Below are positions 54,123 through 64,000 of a DNA stretch of 64,000 nucleotides, piece after piece. This DNA comes from Phascolarctos cinereus. Taxonomy: Eukaryota > Chordata > Mammalia > Diprotodontia > Phascolarctidae. Location: the NCBI RefSeq assembly GCF_002099425.1, contig NW_018344228.1, positions 1-64,000 on the forward strand, in the 5' to 3' direction. The position numbers were made by a program, and so were the translations under genes. The notes under the pieces are model-generated. The model was not told the origin of the DNA. It did no database searches and worked only from the letters and a program-made list of their open reading frames with translations. Position 1 is the stretch's first letter; each line of letters starts with the position of its first letter.

Positions 54123-54797
54123 TGTTGGGGAGATGTTAACAAAGAGCATTCCTGGTTACATAAGTGGTAGATCAGAAGACATCTAAGATGTTCCTTTCCC
54201 CAGTTGGAGATACTTTGCTTCTCTGGCTCCTGAGAAAAAGAGAAATGGAAAAATTAACCAGGTTAACCAAATAACCAGACACTCTACTTTTATTTGGGTC
54301 ACTTGGAAACCCAGGAGATTCATCATGGAAATCTCTTAGAGGGAAAGCTATAGACTTTATAGCAACATAGCATGCTTGTGTAACCAATAGGTATTATTGT
54401 GAAACAAAGTTGACTCGGGTTGGGAACTTGCTCTTTATCACTCCTAAACAAGCTCAGAAAAAGGGGAGGAGCTTATTCTATCATACCATGCCTGTGTCCT
54501 TCAACTGGGTTGTCTCAGGACATGACTTTCCCTTTGGTTACCACCCTAACTATTCCACTTGCCATATCTGGCCACAGAGTACCTAAGATGTCTGTGATTA
54601 AAATGGCCCTATCTAGCTGTAAAACAAAAGAGAGATCATAATTTTAACTTAGGAATAATGGGCCAGAACCATGTGAATCTCTTTCTGTGCTCTTATGGAG
54701 AGATAAAGAATACAGATTATGAATAAAAGTCATCACCATAAGATTCTCTCAATTATTCATAGGTCACTAAGCCTGCAGTTGGTGCCTAACATTTGGT
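54123..54797 (+). mobile_element. Possible fossil class II LTR end with lysine-type primer site
   Basis: AATAAA at 54722 precedes a CA at 54776-54777. The next sequence at about 54780 resembles a lysine-tRNA primer-binding site of betaretrovirus-like elements. The left end is a guess based on a TG at 54123. If real it is broken and old. No internal coding region recognised nearby. Confidence 0.25.
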
Positions 54798-55199
54798 CAG
54801 CGGCATAGATCTATACCATGTTTAAGTTATATATATTCAAGCTAGTCAATAGCAGCCTTCCATTTGTACTCTGTGTAAAAATGCATACATGACTCAAAAG
54901 CAATTATTATTTATATGCTATCTAAAAGATATTTATATTTATATATTTATATGCTATCTATAGATAGCTAATTTCAAAGTACTATTAAAATACCAAATGT
55001 GCAACTTTAAAAGTTGCATACTTAAGGATTTAAACATCTATCTTTTGGACATAAAAGGAGGGGCAAAAGAGAAATTAATCCAGCTACTTGGTTTCTTGAC
55101 TAGGAGAAAGTTTACTAATGATTAGGCATATCTCACACTCTTGTGTAGACACTAGCCTGCTTGCCCCCAGTCACTAGCTCAAAGTTTGCTCTTTGTTTT
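54798..55199. other. Unassigned AT-rich DNA with palindromes
   Basis: Contains GCTATCTATAGATAGC (54953-54968), a perfect 16-bp palindrome. TGCAACTTT/AAAGTTGCA (55000-55018) has a 1-nt centre. No gene. Confidence 0.5.
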
Positions 55200-56826
55200 T
55201 TCTCATCTCACAACATTCGGACTTATCCTTTTCCTACCTTCCCCTCATTGCAGTCTTATCTGAAGACATGGCCCTTTTTTGCCAAAGCCTACCCTCCTAC
55301 ATGTACTCTTGATCCCAAATTCTCCTAAATTCTCTAGAATGTCATGCCAACTATTACCTCCACTCTTTCTCTTATTTCTATTCTCTTTCTATCTTCTGGA
55401 TCCACTCCTGCTGCCTACAAATATGCCTGCGCCTGCCCCAAACCTAAAATCTTCACTAGCCTTCATCCTATAGCTCTGCTCTCCTTTTTGTCTAAACCCC
55501 TGGAGAAAGCAGTCAGTGCCCAATGTCTTCACTTTCTCTCCCCTCATGTGCTTCTAAACCCTCTGCAATCTGGCTCCCTACCTGATCATTCAACTGAAAT
55601 TGCTCTTTCCTTCTTGACTTCTCTATAGACAATGACACTGTCAGTCACCATCATTTCTTATATACTCTTTACTTTCCAGGTTTTCATGATATTTTAGCAG
55701 ACCAAGCCTGTATCCTTCTCCTTCTACTTACCTGATCACTCCTCAGTTTCCTTTGCTTGATTTTCATCTAAGTCGCGTCCATTAACAGTGAGTGTCCTTC
55801 ACAGCTCCATCCTGAGCCCTCTTCTTTTATCCCCCTCTGTCCTATCTCATTCAGTAATCACATCACCCCCATTTGGTTTAGTTATCATTTCTATGCAGAT
55901 TATTCCCAGATCTGAATCACCTGCCCTAGGTTTTCTCCTGATCCATAGTCTACATTACCAACTGTCCTTTGTACATGTTGAGTACTCATCTCAATCTCAA
56001 CATACCCTGAAAAGAAAGTATTGTCTTTCCCCTCAAATCCTCTCCTCTTCCTGGCTTTCCTATTGTTCTCGATGACACTATCACTCTTCCAGCCACTCAG
56101 GCTCACTACCTTGGTGCCATCCTTGATTCCTCACTCTTACTCACCCTCTATATCCAATGCATTGAGAAATTTGTCTTCCAACATTCACAATAATTCACTC
56201 TACCCAGGACTTTGTCATCTCTCCCTTGGACTATCATAATAGCCTTCTAACTGATTTCCCTGACTCAAGTCTCTTCCCACTCCAACCCATCTTCTATTTT
56301 AAATGCCAAAAAGATTTTTCTAAAGTGTATGTTTGACTAGGTCACATCTTGCTCAATGAGCTTTAGTGGCTCCCTATTACTTTCAGGATCTTATATAAAG
56401 TCCCCTGTTCAGAATTTAAAGCTCTTCATAAAATGATCCCTTCCTACTACTCCCTTACATGCACTCTATAAGCTATCTATACTTGTCTATGTATATTACA
56501 GCTCCTACCTTTGTCTGTCATGACTGGAGTGCTCTTCCCCCTCACCTCCAACTTTTAGTTTCCTTGGGTTACTTCAAGACTCAACTCACATTCCACCTTC
56601 TACAGGACATCTTTGTTGATCCCTCTACATTGTAGTTCCTTCCCTTCCCAGATTACTTTGCCCTCTACTCTACATATATCTTACAAGCACCTATTTGTTT
56701 ACATGTTGTCTCCCTTATTAGGATATAGTCTTCTTGGAGGCATGAACTATTTTTGCATTTATTTGTATCTTAAGCACTTAGCACAATGCCTGGCAGATAG
56801 TGTTTAATAAATGGTTTCTGACCTAC
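55200..56826 (+). repeat. L2 LINE, 3' half (RT to 3' end)
   Basis: Plus-strand L2 from upstream of the RT palm to the tail. YHFYADY (55883-55903) corresponds to the catalytic FYADD block with the last Asp changed. Downstream: AGGCTCACTACCTTGGTGCC, TTTCAGGATCTTATATAAAG, CTTGGGTTACTTCAAGACTC, then the 3' UTR AATGCCTGGCAGATAGTG and TTTAATAAATG. Frame broken. Includes inverted arm 2 (55565-55869). Confidence 0.8.
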
Positions 56827-57127
56827 CGACTAGTGAAGATACTGACTACTCTAGGAAAAACCACATGTGCTCAAGACAATTCTTCTCTGATTCTGCCATC
56901 TGTCATCTGTGTCTCTGTGTCCACCTTTCTTTGTTGTTCTTTACAACATAATTCCTGAAAGTACCCACTGTGGCTGAAACTTTGCCCTCCATCTTAGAGT
57001 CTGAGGTAGATCTTTCATCTTCTAGAACTACAAATCACAGGGTTTCTAATGAGAATCCCAAACTCTTTTATCTACCCATGGTGGGAGGGGATTTGTCTGG
57101 CCCATCCAAATATCCCATTACACTTGA
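56827..57127. other. Unassigned DNA
   Basis: About 300 bp without a recognised feature. Confidence 0.4.
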
Positions 57128-57192
57128 ATTTTAGACATGAAAGATAATAGAGAGTGGATAATCCAACCCTCTCATTTTACCAATGAGGAAAA
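57128..57192 (-). repeat. CORE-SINE fragment, antisense
   Basis: ATAATCCAACCCTCTCATTT and TACCAATGAGG. About 350 bp of unassigned DNA follow, with a T12 run near 57320. Confidence 0.4.
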
Positions 57193-57546
57193 AAATAACA
57201 ATTATGTTCATCCTGGTTTGGCAATTGAAGTTTTGATAAGTGGGTTTCTTTAGCCAATGTGATCTATGAGTAATGAATCCACCACAGGTAAGGTCAGCCC
57301 ACACTCTGATCTTGATTTTTTTTTTTTTGCCAAGAAGATGGCTAATTGCCATTCCTTTTGTCAAAATAAGCTCCAAACAAAAGCTTCACTAACATTTACG
57401 ATATGCAGTCTCACTATATAAGCTGGGTGACATAGCTGATGGCATTTTCTAACTATAAGAAAACCTAAAAAAAAAATAACAGTCACCAAAACTTTCAAAA
57501 CCAGACCCAGAAAAGATAGAGAGAGTGCCTTAGGCTTAATTTTAAT

Positions 57547-57990
57547 CAACCAATCCATCAAATATTTATTGATTTCCTGCTAACTGCAAGACATTGTACC
57601 AAGTGCTATTTACTACCTATGTGACCTCAGGCAAATCATTTTATTTTTCTTGGACTGCTTATTCATCAGTAAAAAGAGGTTGCTAGATTATATTACTTTT
57701 CAGTTCCTTCCAGTTCCAATTGCTATGATCTCTTAAGTACCACACAGAATACAAAGAAGTTTAAGACTCAGACCATACCTTCAAGGAACTTACAATATAG
57801 ATGGGAAGACAAGGCTCAAAGGAAACATAAGTTAAAGAACAATAAGGAGATGTAACAAGGCAATAGATAACTAATCATCAAATGAGTTTCCATGCTTTCA
57901 AAAGTGAGAGAAATCATTGGGAGCTAAAATAGTTTAGGAAGACTTCATGTAGGCAGGATTTCAGCTGATCCTTGAAGGTAAGATAATGTC
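57547..57990 (-). repeat. L2 3' end, antisense, split by a SINE
   Basis: Tail CAACCAATCCATCAAATATT and ATTGTACCAAGTGCT, then after the SINE AGACCATACCTTCAAGGAAC and TTACAATATAGATGGGAAGA, GGATTTCAGCTGATCCTTG. Confidence 0.6.
57607..57735 (+). mobile_element. CORE-SINE, CR1/L3-type tail, nested in L2
   Basis: CTATGTGACCTCAGGCAAAT and TTCCTTCCAGTTCCAATTGC then TATGATCTC. The tRNA-like head is missing. Confidence 0.5.
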
Positions 57991-58469
57991 TTACAATCCA
58001 CGTCTCTACATCTGTGGTCAAAGGGAAGATGCAACCAGGAAGCAACAGAGTGAGCCACGAAGCAGGTACCACTTGGAAGAAAGAATGCAAATAAGGTGGC
58101 TGGAAAATATGATAACTAGTTTAATGTGCCTCATTTGCTTACCCAATGCTACATAATCATTTTGGCAAATCTCATAGGAAGGAATTCCAGAATTCACAAT
58201 TGGTGCCAATAATGAAGGAATAGCGATTGCCTTTGTTCCAGTCCAGCTGCAGCAACTGCAGTAGATATTGCTGCCAAGGAAGGGGAGCATTGCAATTAAA
58301 AACTGAAAAACTGATTCAAGCAAAAGAGTAGGGTGACTTATCACAAGCAACCTTGGAATACCAAATTTCTTCTCTCACACCAGCGCTTTGTCCCCTGCTA
58401 CCAACTCCAACTCCATAGCCTAATCCTCATACAATCCATCCTCCCATTAACAAAGATGGATGCTAAGAA
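57991..58469. other. Unassigned DNA
   Basis: About 480 bp; a 110-codon minus frame (58018-58350) has no recognisable domain. Confidence 0.4.
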
Positions 58470-58560
58470 CTCAAGAGTGTGCTAGGTCTGTGGGAATACA
58501 AAGATATGATTCACTTCTTGTCCTCAAGAAGTTTATAATCTAGTTGGAGAAAAAGGAGAT
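58470..58560 (-). repeat. L2 fragment, antisense
   Basis: GTGTGCTAGGTCTGTGGGAA, TTGTCCTCAAGAAGTTTATA, ATCTAGTTGGAG. Confidence 0.45.
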
Positions 58561-58562
58561 AG

Positions 58563-58755
58563 GATCATAGAATTATAGAATTGAAAGAGATCTTAGAGAT
58601 AATATAATCCAACTTGATCATTTTATAGGTAAGGAAACAGACCCAGCAAAGTAGAGTGACCTGTCTAAGCTCAAACAAGTGGTAAACTGAAGCAACAGAT
58701 TTGAAGCCAGCTCCTAGAATTCCAAATCCAGGGCTCTTTCCACTTAACTTCATGT
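58563..58755 (-). repeat. CORE-SINE, CR1/L3-type tail, antisense
   Basis: GATCATAGAATTATAGAATT, ATCTTAGAGATAATATAATC, AAGGAAACAGACCCAGCAAA, TCCAGGGCTCTTTCCACTTA. Tandem TAACTTCATA copies follow at 58745-58780. Confidence 0.6.
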
Positions 58756-58839
58756 AACTTCATATAACTTCATAATAACTTCAGTCCTGGAATTCACACC
58801 ACGGAATTACTCTCTGTCCCTATCTCCCTCTGGTCAGAG

Positions 58840-59100
58840 GATATAGGTATGAGGGCTTCTTCTGGAATCTCCATTTTCCCTGCCAGTCTGGACTTCCCTG
58901 AATTTCTTCATCATGTCTCTATACCAAATACCTTCTTTTCCCTCCAACCCCCATTTTCAGCTTCCTTTTATACCTTATCTTCCTCATTAGAATGTAGGGC
59001 AAGCAATGTCTTTCTTTTTGCTTAGATTTATATTCCCAGTGCTTAGAACAGTGTCTGGCACATAGTAAGCACTTAATAAATGGATGTTGACTAATGAATA
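58840..59100 (+). repeat. L2-tailed non-autonomous element
   Basis: Pyrimidine-rich body, TTTTATACCTTATCTTCCTC, ATTCCCAGTGCTTAGAACAG, TGTCTGGCACATAGTAAGCA, TTAATAAATGGATG. Same family as 775-1028 and 7063-7507. Confidence 0.65.
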
Positions 59101-59249
59101 TTTGTTGAATTTTTTTCCTCTTTAAAAAAATTTTACCTGACATATTATTTTTATATCACCTCTATTCCCTAATCTATCCCTCTCTCCTCTACCTGTTGAA
59201 TTCTGGAATTAAAGAAAGCCCCACCTGAATCTATGATTTTTGTCATTTG

Positions 59250-59385
59250 AGGAATGGCTCCACAATAAATTTTAAGTAGTTTAGACACATAGAGCTTAAT
59301 GACTTTGCCAGGGTCACAGAAGGATTTGAACCTAGGCCCAATCAAATTCAAGCTCAATATTCTATACATTACACTATACTGGTCA
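59250..59385 (-). repeat. Diverged CORE-SINE, antisense
   Basis: TAATGACTTTGCCAGGGTCA, AGGATTTGAACCTAGGCCC and CTATACATTACACTATACTG. Confidence 0.5.
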
Positions 59386-60018
59386 TTTATAGGCTGAAAT
59401 ACTCAAATATATCTTTGATCTCATGTTGCCTCTATCAATGCAGATTGCAAACCATCCCCTGCCTACCCATACTGTGTGCCTGACTCTTGGCCATATCTTG
59501 CAATGAATTTAGCCTAGGAGCATCACCAAATATGCTGGAGGCTTTTCTCAGTTTTTCTTGAGATCATAGATAGATCAATAGATCACAAGGGTTATGCAAT
59601 GTTTGTTTATTCCTCACTCTCTTCATAGGATTAACCAATATTTTTTTTTGATCATGCATTTCCTTGCTGACACCCTTTTCTCTGGATCTTTATAGTTCCT
59701 TATTATCTATTGTAGCCTGTTCACATCCACTATGTGCTCTCTGAGTGGTATTCTTTTTCAATTCTCCAGAGACTGCAGAGTTCTATGACTCACAACCACC
59801 CAACAACAAATGTGTTAACAGAAGATAAATAGCAGTTCAAGAGAGCTGATAATATGTGTCAAATGAGTGGTAAGGAAAACAAGTGTTATAGAAATTCAGA
59901 GAAGAAAAAGATGAAATCCTAGGCTACAGGAGTTCAAGAAGTAAGAAGGAGAGTTACAGGAATGAGGTTTAACTCTGCCTTCCATCAAGATTTCTAAGTG
60001 ATAGAAGGTTGACCTCGT
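59386..60018. other. Unassigned DNA
   Basis: About 630 bp with no gene or named repeat. Confidence 0.4.
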
Positions 60019-60978
60019 CAGAGCTTTCCAAACTCATTTGGCCTACTGCCTCCTTTAAAAAAAAATTCAGCAACCCACTGGAAGTCTGCTTTCCTTATGT
60101 TTTTTTTTAAATTCACATCATTTTTTAAAATATGAATTTTTTTTCAGCCAATAAACTTTTTTATTTTTTAAATGTCATTAATTTATTTTTAGTTTTCAAC
60201 ATTCACTTCCACAAGATTTTGAGTTCCAAATTTTCACCCCATTTCATCCCTACCCCCACCCAAGATGGAGTACATTCTGAATACCCCTTCCCCTAATCTG
60301 CCCTCCCCTCTATCTCTACCCCTCTTCTCTTATCCCCTTTCTCTTCTATTTTCCTGTAGGGCAGGATAGATTTCTATACCCCATTGCCTGTATATCTTAT
60401 TTCCTAGTTGCATGTGAAAACAATTTTTAATATTTGTTCTTAAAACTTTTGGTTCCAAATTTTCTCCCTTCCTCCCTCCCCATCCACCCTCACTGAGAAG
60501 GCAAGCAACTTGATATAGGTTATACATATGTAGTCATGCAAAACACCTCCACAGTAGTCATGTTGTGAAAAATTCCCTTCATCCTATCCCACCCCCATTT
60601 ATTCTATTCTTTTTTGACTCAGTCCCTCCTCAGAAGTGTTTGCTTCTGTTTACCCCCCCCAATCTGCCCTCCCCTATCATCTCCCTGCTCTCTTATCCCC
60701 TTCCTCCCTATTTTCCTGTAGGGTAAGATAGATTTCCATAGCCAATTGAGTGTGTGTTATTCCCTCCTTAAGCCAATTCTGATGAGAATAAGATTCACTC
60801 AGTCCCTCTCACCTTCCCCCATTTCCCCTCCACTGTAAAGGCCTTTTCTTGTGTGTTTTATGTAAGATAATTTGCCTTATTCTACCTCTCCCTTTCTCCT
60901 TGTCTCAGTATAATCCTTTCTTACCCCTTAATTTTATTCTCCAGATATCACCCCTTCATTTTCAACTTACACTGTGCC

Positions 60979-60979
60979 C

Positions 60980-61025
<46 letters not shown>

Positions 61026-61052
61026 ATCTGTCTGTCTGTCTGTCTGTCTGTC
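60979..61052. repeat. (CTAT)n(CTGT)n compound microsatellite
   Basis: About 11 CTAT units then about 6 CTGT units, within the half-L1 3' UTR. Confidence 0.97.
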
Positions 61053-62874
61053 TGACTGTTTATCTATATACATATAATTTTTGTTCCCTTCACCTATCCT
61101 GATACTGACAAAGGCATCATGAGGCACAAATAGCATCTTTCCATGCAGGAATATAAACAGTTCAACCTTAATAGGTCCCTTATGATTTTTCTTTCCTGTT
61201 TACCTCTTCATGCTTCTCTTAAGTCTTGTGTTTGAAAGTCAAATTTTCTATTCAGCTCTGGTTTTTTCATCAAGAATGCTTGAAAATCCTCTATTTCACT
61301 GAATGTCCATTTTTCCCTGGAAGGGTTATACTCAGTTTTTCTGGGTAAGTGATTCTTGGTTGTAATCCTATCTCCATTGTCCTCAGGAATATTATATTCC
61401 AAGCCCTCTGGTCCCTTAATATAGAAGCTGCTAAATCTTGTGTTATCCTGATTGTGTTTCCACAATCCTTGAATTATTTCCTTCTGGCTGCTTGCAATAT
61501 TTTCTCCTTGACCTAGGAACTCTGGAATTTGACTACAATTTACCTAGGAGTTTTCCTTTGGGGATCTCTTTTAGGAGGTGATCAGTGGATTCTTTACATT
61601 TCTATTTTACCCTCGATAATTTCTCAAAAGATGATGTCTAGGCTCTTTTTTTGATAATGACTTTCAAGTAGTCCAATAATTTTAAAATTACCTCTCCTGG
61701 ATCTATTTTCCAGGTCAGTTGTTTTTCCAATGAGATATTTCAATTGTCTTCTATTTTTTCATTCTTTTGATTTTGTTTTATAATTTCTTGATTTCTCATA
61801 AAGTTATTAACTTCCATTTGCTCCATTCTAATTTTTAAGGAAGCATTTTATTCAGTGAGCTTTTGAACTTTCTTTTCCATTTGGCCAATTCTGTTTTTTA
61901 AGGCATTCTTCTTCTCATTGGCTTTTTGGACCTCTTTTGCCATTTGGGTTAGGCTATTTTTTAAGGTGTTATTTTCTTCAGTATTTTTTTGGATCATCTT
62001 TAGCAAGCTGTTGACTTGTTTTTCATGATTTTCTTATATCACTCTCATTTCTCTTCCCAGTTTTTCCTCTATTTCTCTTACTTGCTTCTCAAAATGCTTT
62101 TTGAGCTCTTCCATGGCCTGAGACCAATTCATATTTTTCTTGGAGGCTTTGGATGTAGGAGTTTTGACTTTATTGTCTTCTTCTGGTTGTATGTTTTGCT
62201 CTTCTTTGTCACTGAAGAAAGATTCTATGGTCTGACTTTTTTTTTTTGCGAGGTTTGCTCATGATCCCAGCCAATTACTTGAGTTATAAACTCTTTGTTA
62301 AGGTAGGGGTCTGCTTCCAGTGTGGAGAATGCACTGTCCCAAGGTTCAGGGGTTTTGTGCAGCTGTTTTCAGAGATACTTCTAGGGACCTGTAAATTTTC
62401 CATTCTTCCCCAAGGTGGTATGATAAAGGGCAAAGTGTTTACTCCTTTCCTGGCCTGTGTTCTGGTCTATGAGTGTCCACAAGCACTCTTTTCTGCCCTG
62501 GAACTGTCAGGAGGATTTTATCTGTACCACCACTACAAGCTCCACCACAACAGCACTCTTCCTCACCCCATGACCACCACCCAGAACTGTGACCCAGATC
62601 CAAGCATGGGCAAAGCAAGAGAATCCTTCCTCACTACCAACAAAGAGATTTCTGCAACCCCCTCTGATCAGCCACTCGATTCCACCTCAGTCTATGGGCC
62701 AAGAGCTCTGGATTCAGCTGCCACCTAGGGGCTGCACCAGGACTGGAGCTGGTACCAAGCTTCTCTCTCACAGTAGTCACAGACTTTTCCTACTGACCTT
62801 CTAAGTTGTCTTTGGTGTTTGTGGGTTGAGAAGTCCAGAAACCACCACAGCTGCCCGTTATTCAGTCCTCTGAG

Positions 62875-63107
62875 GCCTGCGGCAGGTTAGCTGTGGCTTG
62901 CGCGCCCACGCTGCACTGTGCTCCTCTTACTGCCCGGAGCAATATACCTTTCCAATCAACCATCCAGGTTGTCTTGGGCTGGAAATTTGTTTCAATTTGT
63001 CTTTTTGTGGGTTCTGCTGCTTTAGAATTTGTTTAGAGCCATTTTCTACAGGTATTTGGAGGGATTTGGGGGAGAGTTTTTATTCTGCCATCTTGGCTCC
63101 GCCTCTC
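62875..63107 (-). promoter_or_regulatory. CpG-bearing L1 5' UTR promoter remnant
   Basis: The only CpG-dense spot in the window (five or more CpGs at 62879-62940). It sits at the 5' end of the half-L1, where L1-type elements carry their internal promoter. Activity today is unlikely. Confidence 0.4.
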
Positions 63108-63604
63108 TGAATTTTTTTTGAAAAGGGTACATTTTAAATTTAACAATTTATTGTAAATTTATGGGTTTTTTTCCTGCATTGAAATTTTGATGACAGACTA
63201 TTAAATCATGTAACTGTATAGTATCATATTGTCTGCAAGTCATTACACATATATATTCCCGCCAGTGCATGCTGGATATCCCAACATTCACTACAGCTTG
63301 CCTGCCAACATTGCTTTTTAAGACCTGTCTGTGGACTTGACCACAGTTATAACTTGCATTTTGTGTGTGTATTTGAAAAATAATGTAATCAATATGACTT
63401 CAACTCTGTTACACAACAGATGAAATCATAAGAATGGTTTTTCAAAACTTTGTTCTCTTCTTTCCTTATGCTTCTACTGCCCTTATATTCTCATTCAATG
63501 CCCCCAATTACACCTGAGGCTACTACCATACTGCTACCATTTTTCCAGTGCCCTCCCCCCACCTCCCCAGGGGAAGTATTGCCCACTTTGGGAACCTATG
63601 GATT

Positions 63605-63645
63605 CCTAACCAAAAAAACAAAAAACAAAAAAACAAAAAAACCTT
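63605..63645. repeat. (A6-7C)n low-complexity repeat
   Basis: Several AAAAAAAC units in a row. Confidence 0.9.
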
Positions 63646-63691
63646 GACCCTTTGCTTTGAAGCCGCTAAAGTCATTCAGTAATAGAAGCTT

Positions 63692-63928
63692 CTAAATCAC
63701 AGCAGCCCTTTCCATAGACCACACTTGAGAGGAAAAGATGTCTTTCAATTCAGGGGTTCCTGGAATAATCAATGCATTGATTGTGTCATAAAATGTCAAA
63801 GCCATCTGCTCAACACTGATATTATTTTCAGTGATCACAGCATCCAGAATATTTTGAGAAATCTTTAGCAATATCCCATATTTGAAGAAGGAAAAGAGCA
63901 AGTGAACAACTGTCAAACAAGGAATCAT
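63692..63928 (-). other. Unidentified 78-codon open frame with exon-like composition
   Basis: On the minus strand, with codon and residue use that looks more protein-like than other frames here. It contains KISQNILDAVITENN and FYDTINALIIPG, with mixed polar and hydrophobic residues and no low complexity. I do not recognise a family. There is no clear splice donor and an in-frame stop lies upstream, so it may be a retrocopy or transposon relic. Could equally be chance. Confidence 0.2.
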
Positions 63929-64000
63929 ATCTGATGCAAAATTCTCTGATTTCTATTCAAACCTAGAGAACAGAGGTTTTTCTCCCCCCCTTGATCCTTG

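Larger units (their letters stand above)
60145..63107 (-). mobile_element. Full-length ORF1-only L1 (HAL1-like 'half-L1')
   Basis: Antisense. The 5' end at 63107 begins AGAGGCGGAGCCAAGATGGC, like other mammalian L1 5' UTRs. A roughly 845-bp 5' UTR is followed by an ORF1 relic from ATG at 62262 to about 61208 (about 350 codons, the usual ORF1 size). Its N-terminal part has heptads, LKKHFEKQVREIEEKLGRE. There is no ORF2: a roughly 1.06-kb purine-rich 3' UTR follows directly. A perfect 12-bp TSD, TGAATTTTTTTT, lies at 60133-60144 and 63108-63119. ORF1 has several stops and frame changes. Confidence 0.8.
60019..63600. mobile_element. hAT-type DNA transposon, split by a half-L1
   Basis: Left end CAGAGCTTTCCAAACTCATT; right end, read in reverse, CATAGGTTCCCAAAGTGGGC. 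Both resemble the CAGTGGTTCCCAAAC termini of mammalian hAT elements. Internal pieces include CTCCTTTAAAAAAAAATTC and CTGCCAACATTGCTTTTTA. Without the insertion it is about 600 bp, so non-autonomous. No clear 8-bp duplication remains. Confidence 0.55.

Noticed and set aside
55279-56239. Series of 60-95-codon plus-strand frames as a gene
   Set aside because: They are broken pieces of L2 reverse transcriptase, with the catalytic block already altered.
62246-62728. 160-codon open frame with Cys/His residues
   Set aside because: It is antisense to the half-L1 5' UTR and ORF1 start.

Overview
The window looks like gene-free nuclear DNA (intergenic or deep intronic) from a marsupial mammal. The evidence is its repeat content. 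MAR1-type CORE-SINEs end in the RTE/Bov-B tail (GTCACAAAGAGT...GACACAACTGA). There are short tRNA-derived SINE1-type elements with poly(A) tails, many MIR/Ther-1 copies, old L2 and CR1/L3 LINEs, marsupial-type L1 fragments, an ORF1-only 'half-L1' and several hAT-type DNA transposon remnants. Family names come from recalled consensus sequences, not from a RepeatMasker run, so they are approximate. I found no convincing protein-coding exon, tRNA, rRNA, snRNA or CRISPR array. Long open frames are microsatellite translations or antisense shadows of repeats.

Layout. 1-3.5 kb: unassigned DNA with L2 tails, a TSD-flanked SINE and a MAR1. 3.5-8.4 kb: two L2 LINEs in reverse orientation; the second is about 2.1 kb and holds two nested insertions. 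8.4-15.3 kb: MAR1, MIRs, antisense CR1/L3 pieces, a TSD-flanked L1 3' end and a GGAA/GAAA array. 15.3-16.2 kb: low-repeat DNA with a cluster of TGTCA/TGACA sites. 18.5-27.7 kb: MIR, L2, L1, an RTE (Bov-B) ORF tail and a CR1/L3 LINE broken by a SINE and a GAAA array. 27.9-29.3 kb: the cleanest low-repeat interval, with octamer motifs. 29.8-33.6 kb: MAR1s, a hAT remnant, a LINE zinc-finger tail and a 650-bp polypurine tract. 34-48 kb: mixed SINEs, an unassigned repeat family present twice in inverted orientation, and a three-level SINE/hAT/MAR1 nest. 48-53 kb: AT/CA microsatellites, CR1/L3 pieces and an L1 3' UTR split by a SINE. 53.7-56.8 kb: two inverted, about 91%-identical L2 arms. 60.0-63.6 kb: a hAT element interrupted by a full-length half-L1 with a perfect 12-bp target-site duplication.

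No genes act together here. The window records layered transposon insertion. The best leads are the inverted L2 duplication, the half-L1 in the hAT, the unassigned repeat pair, the higher-order purine minisatellites, and low-repeat intervals that may hold conserved regulatory DNA. Nothing seen directly shows a new functional system.
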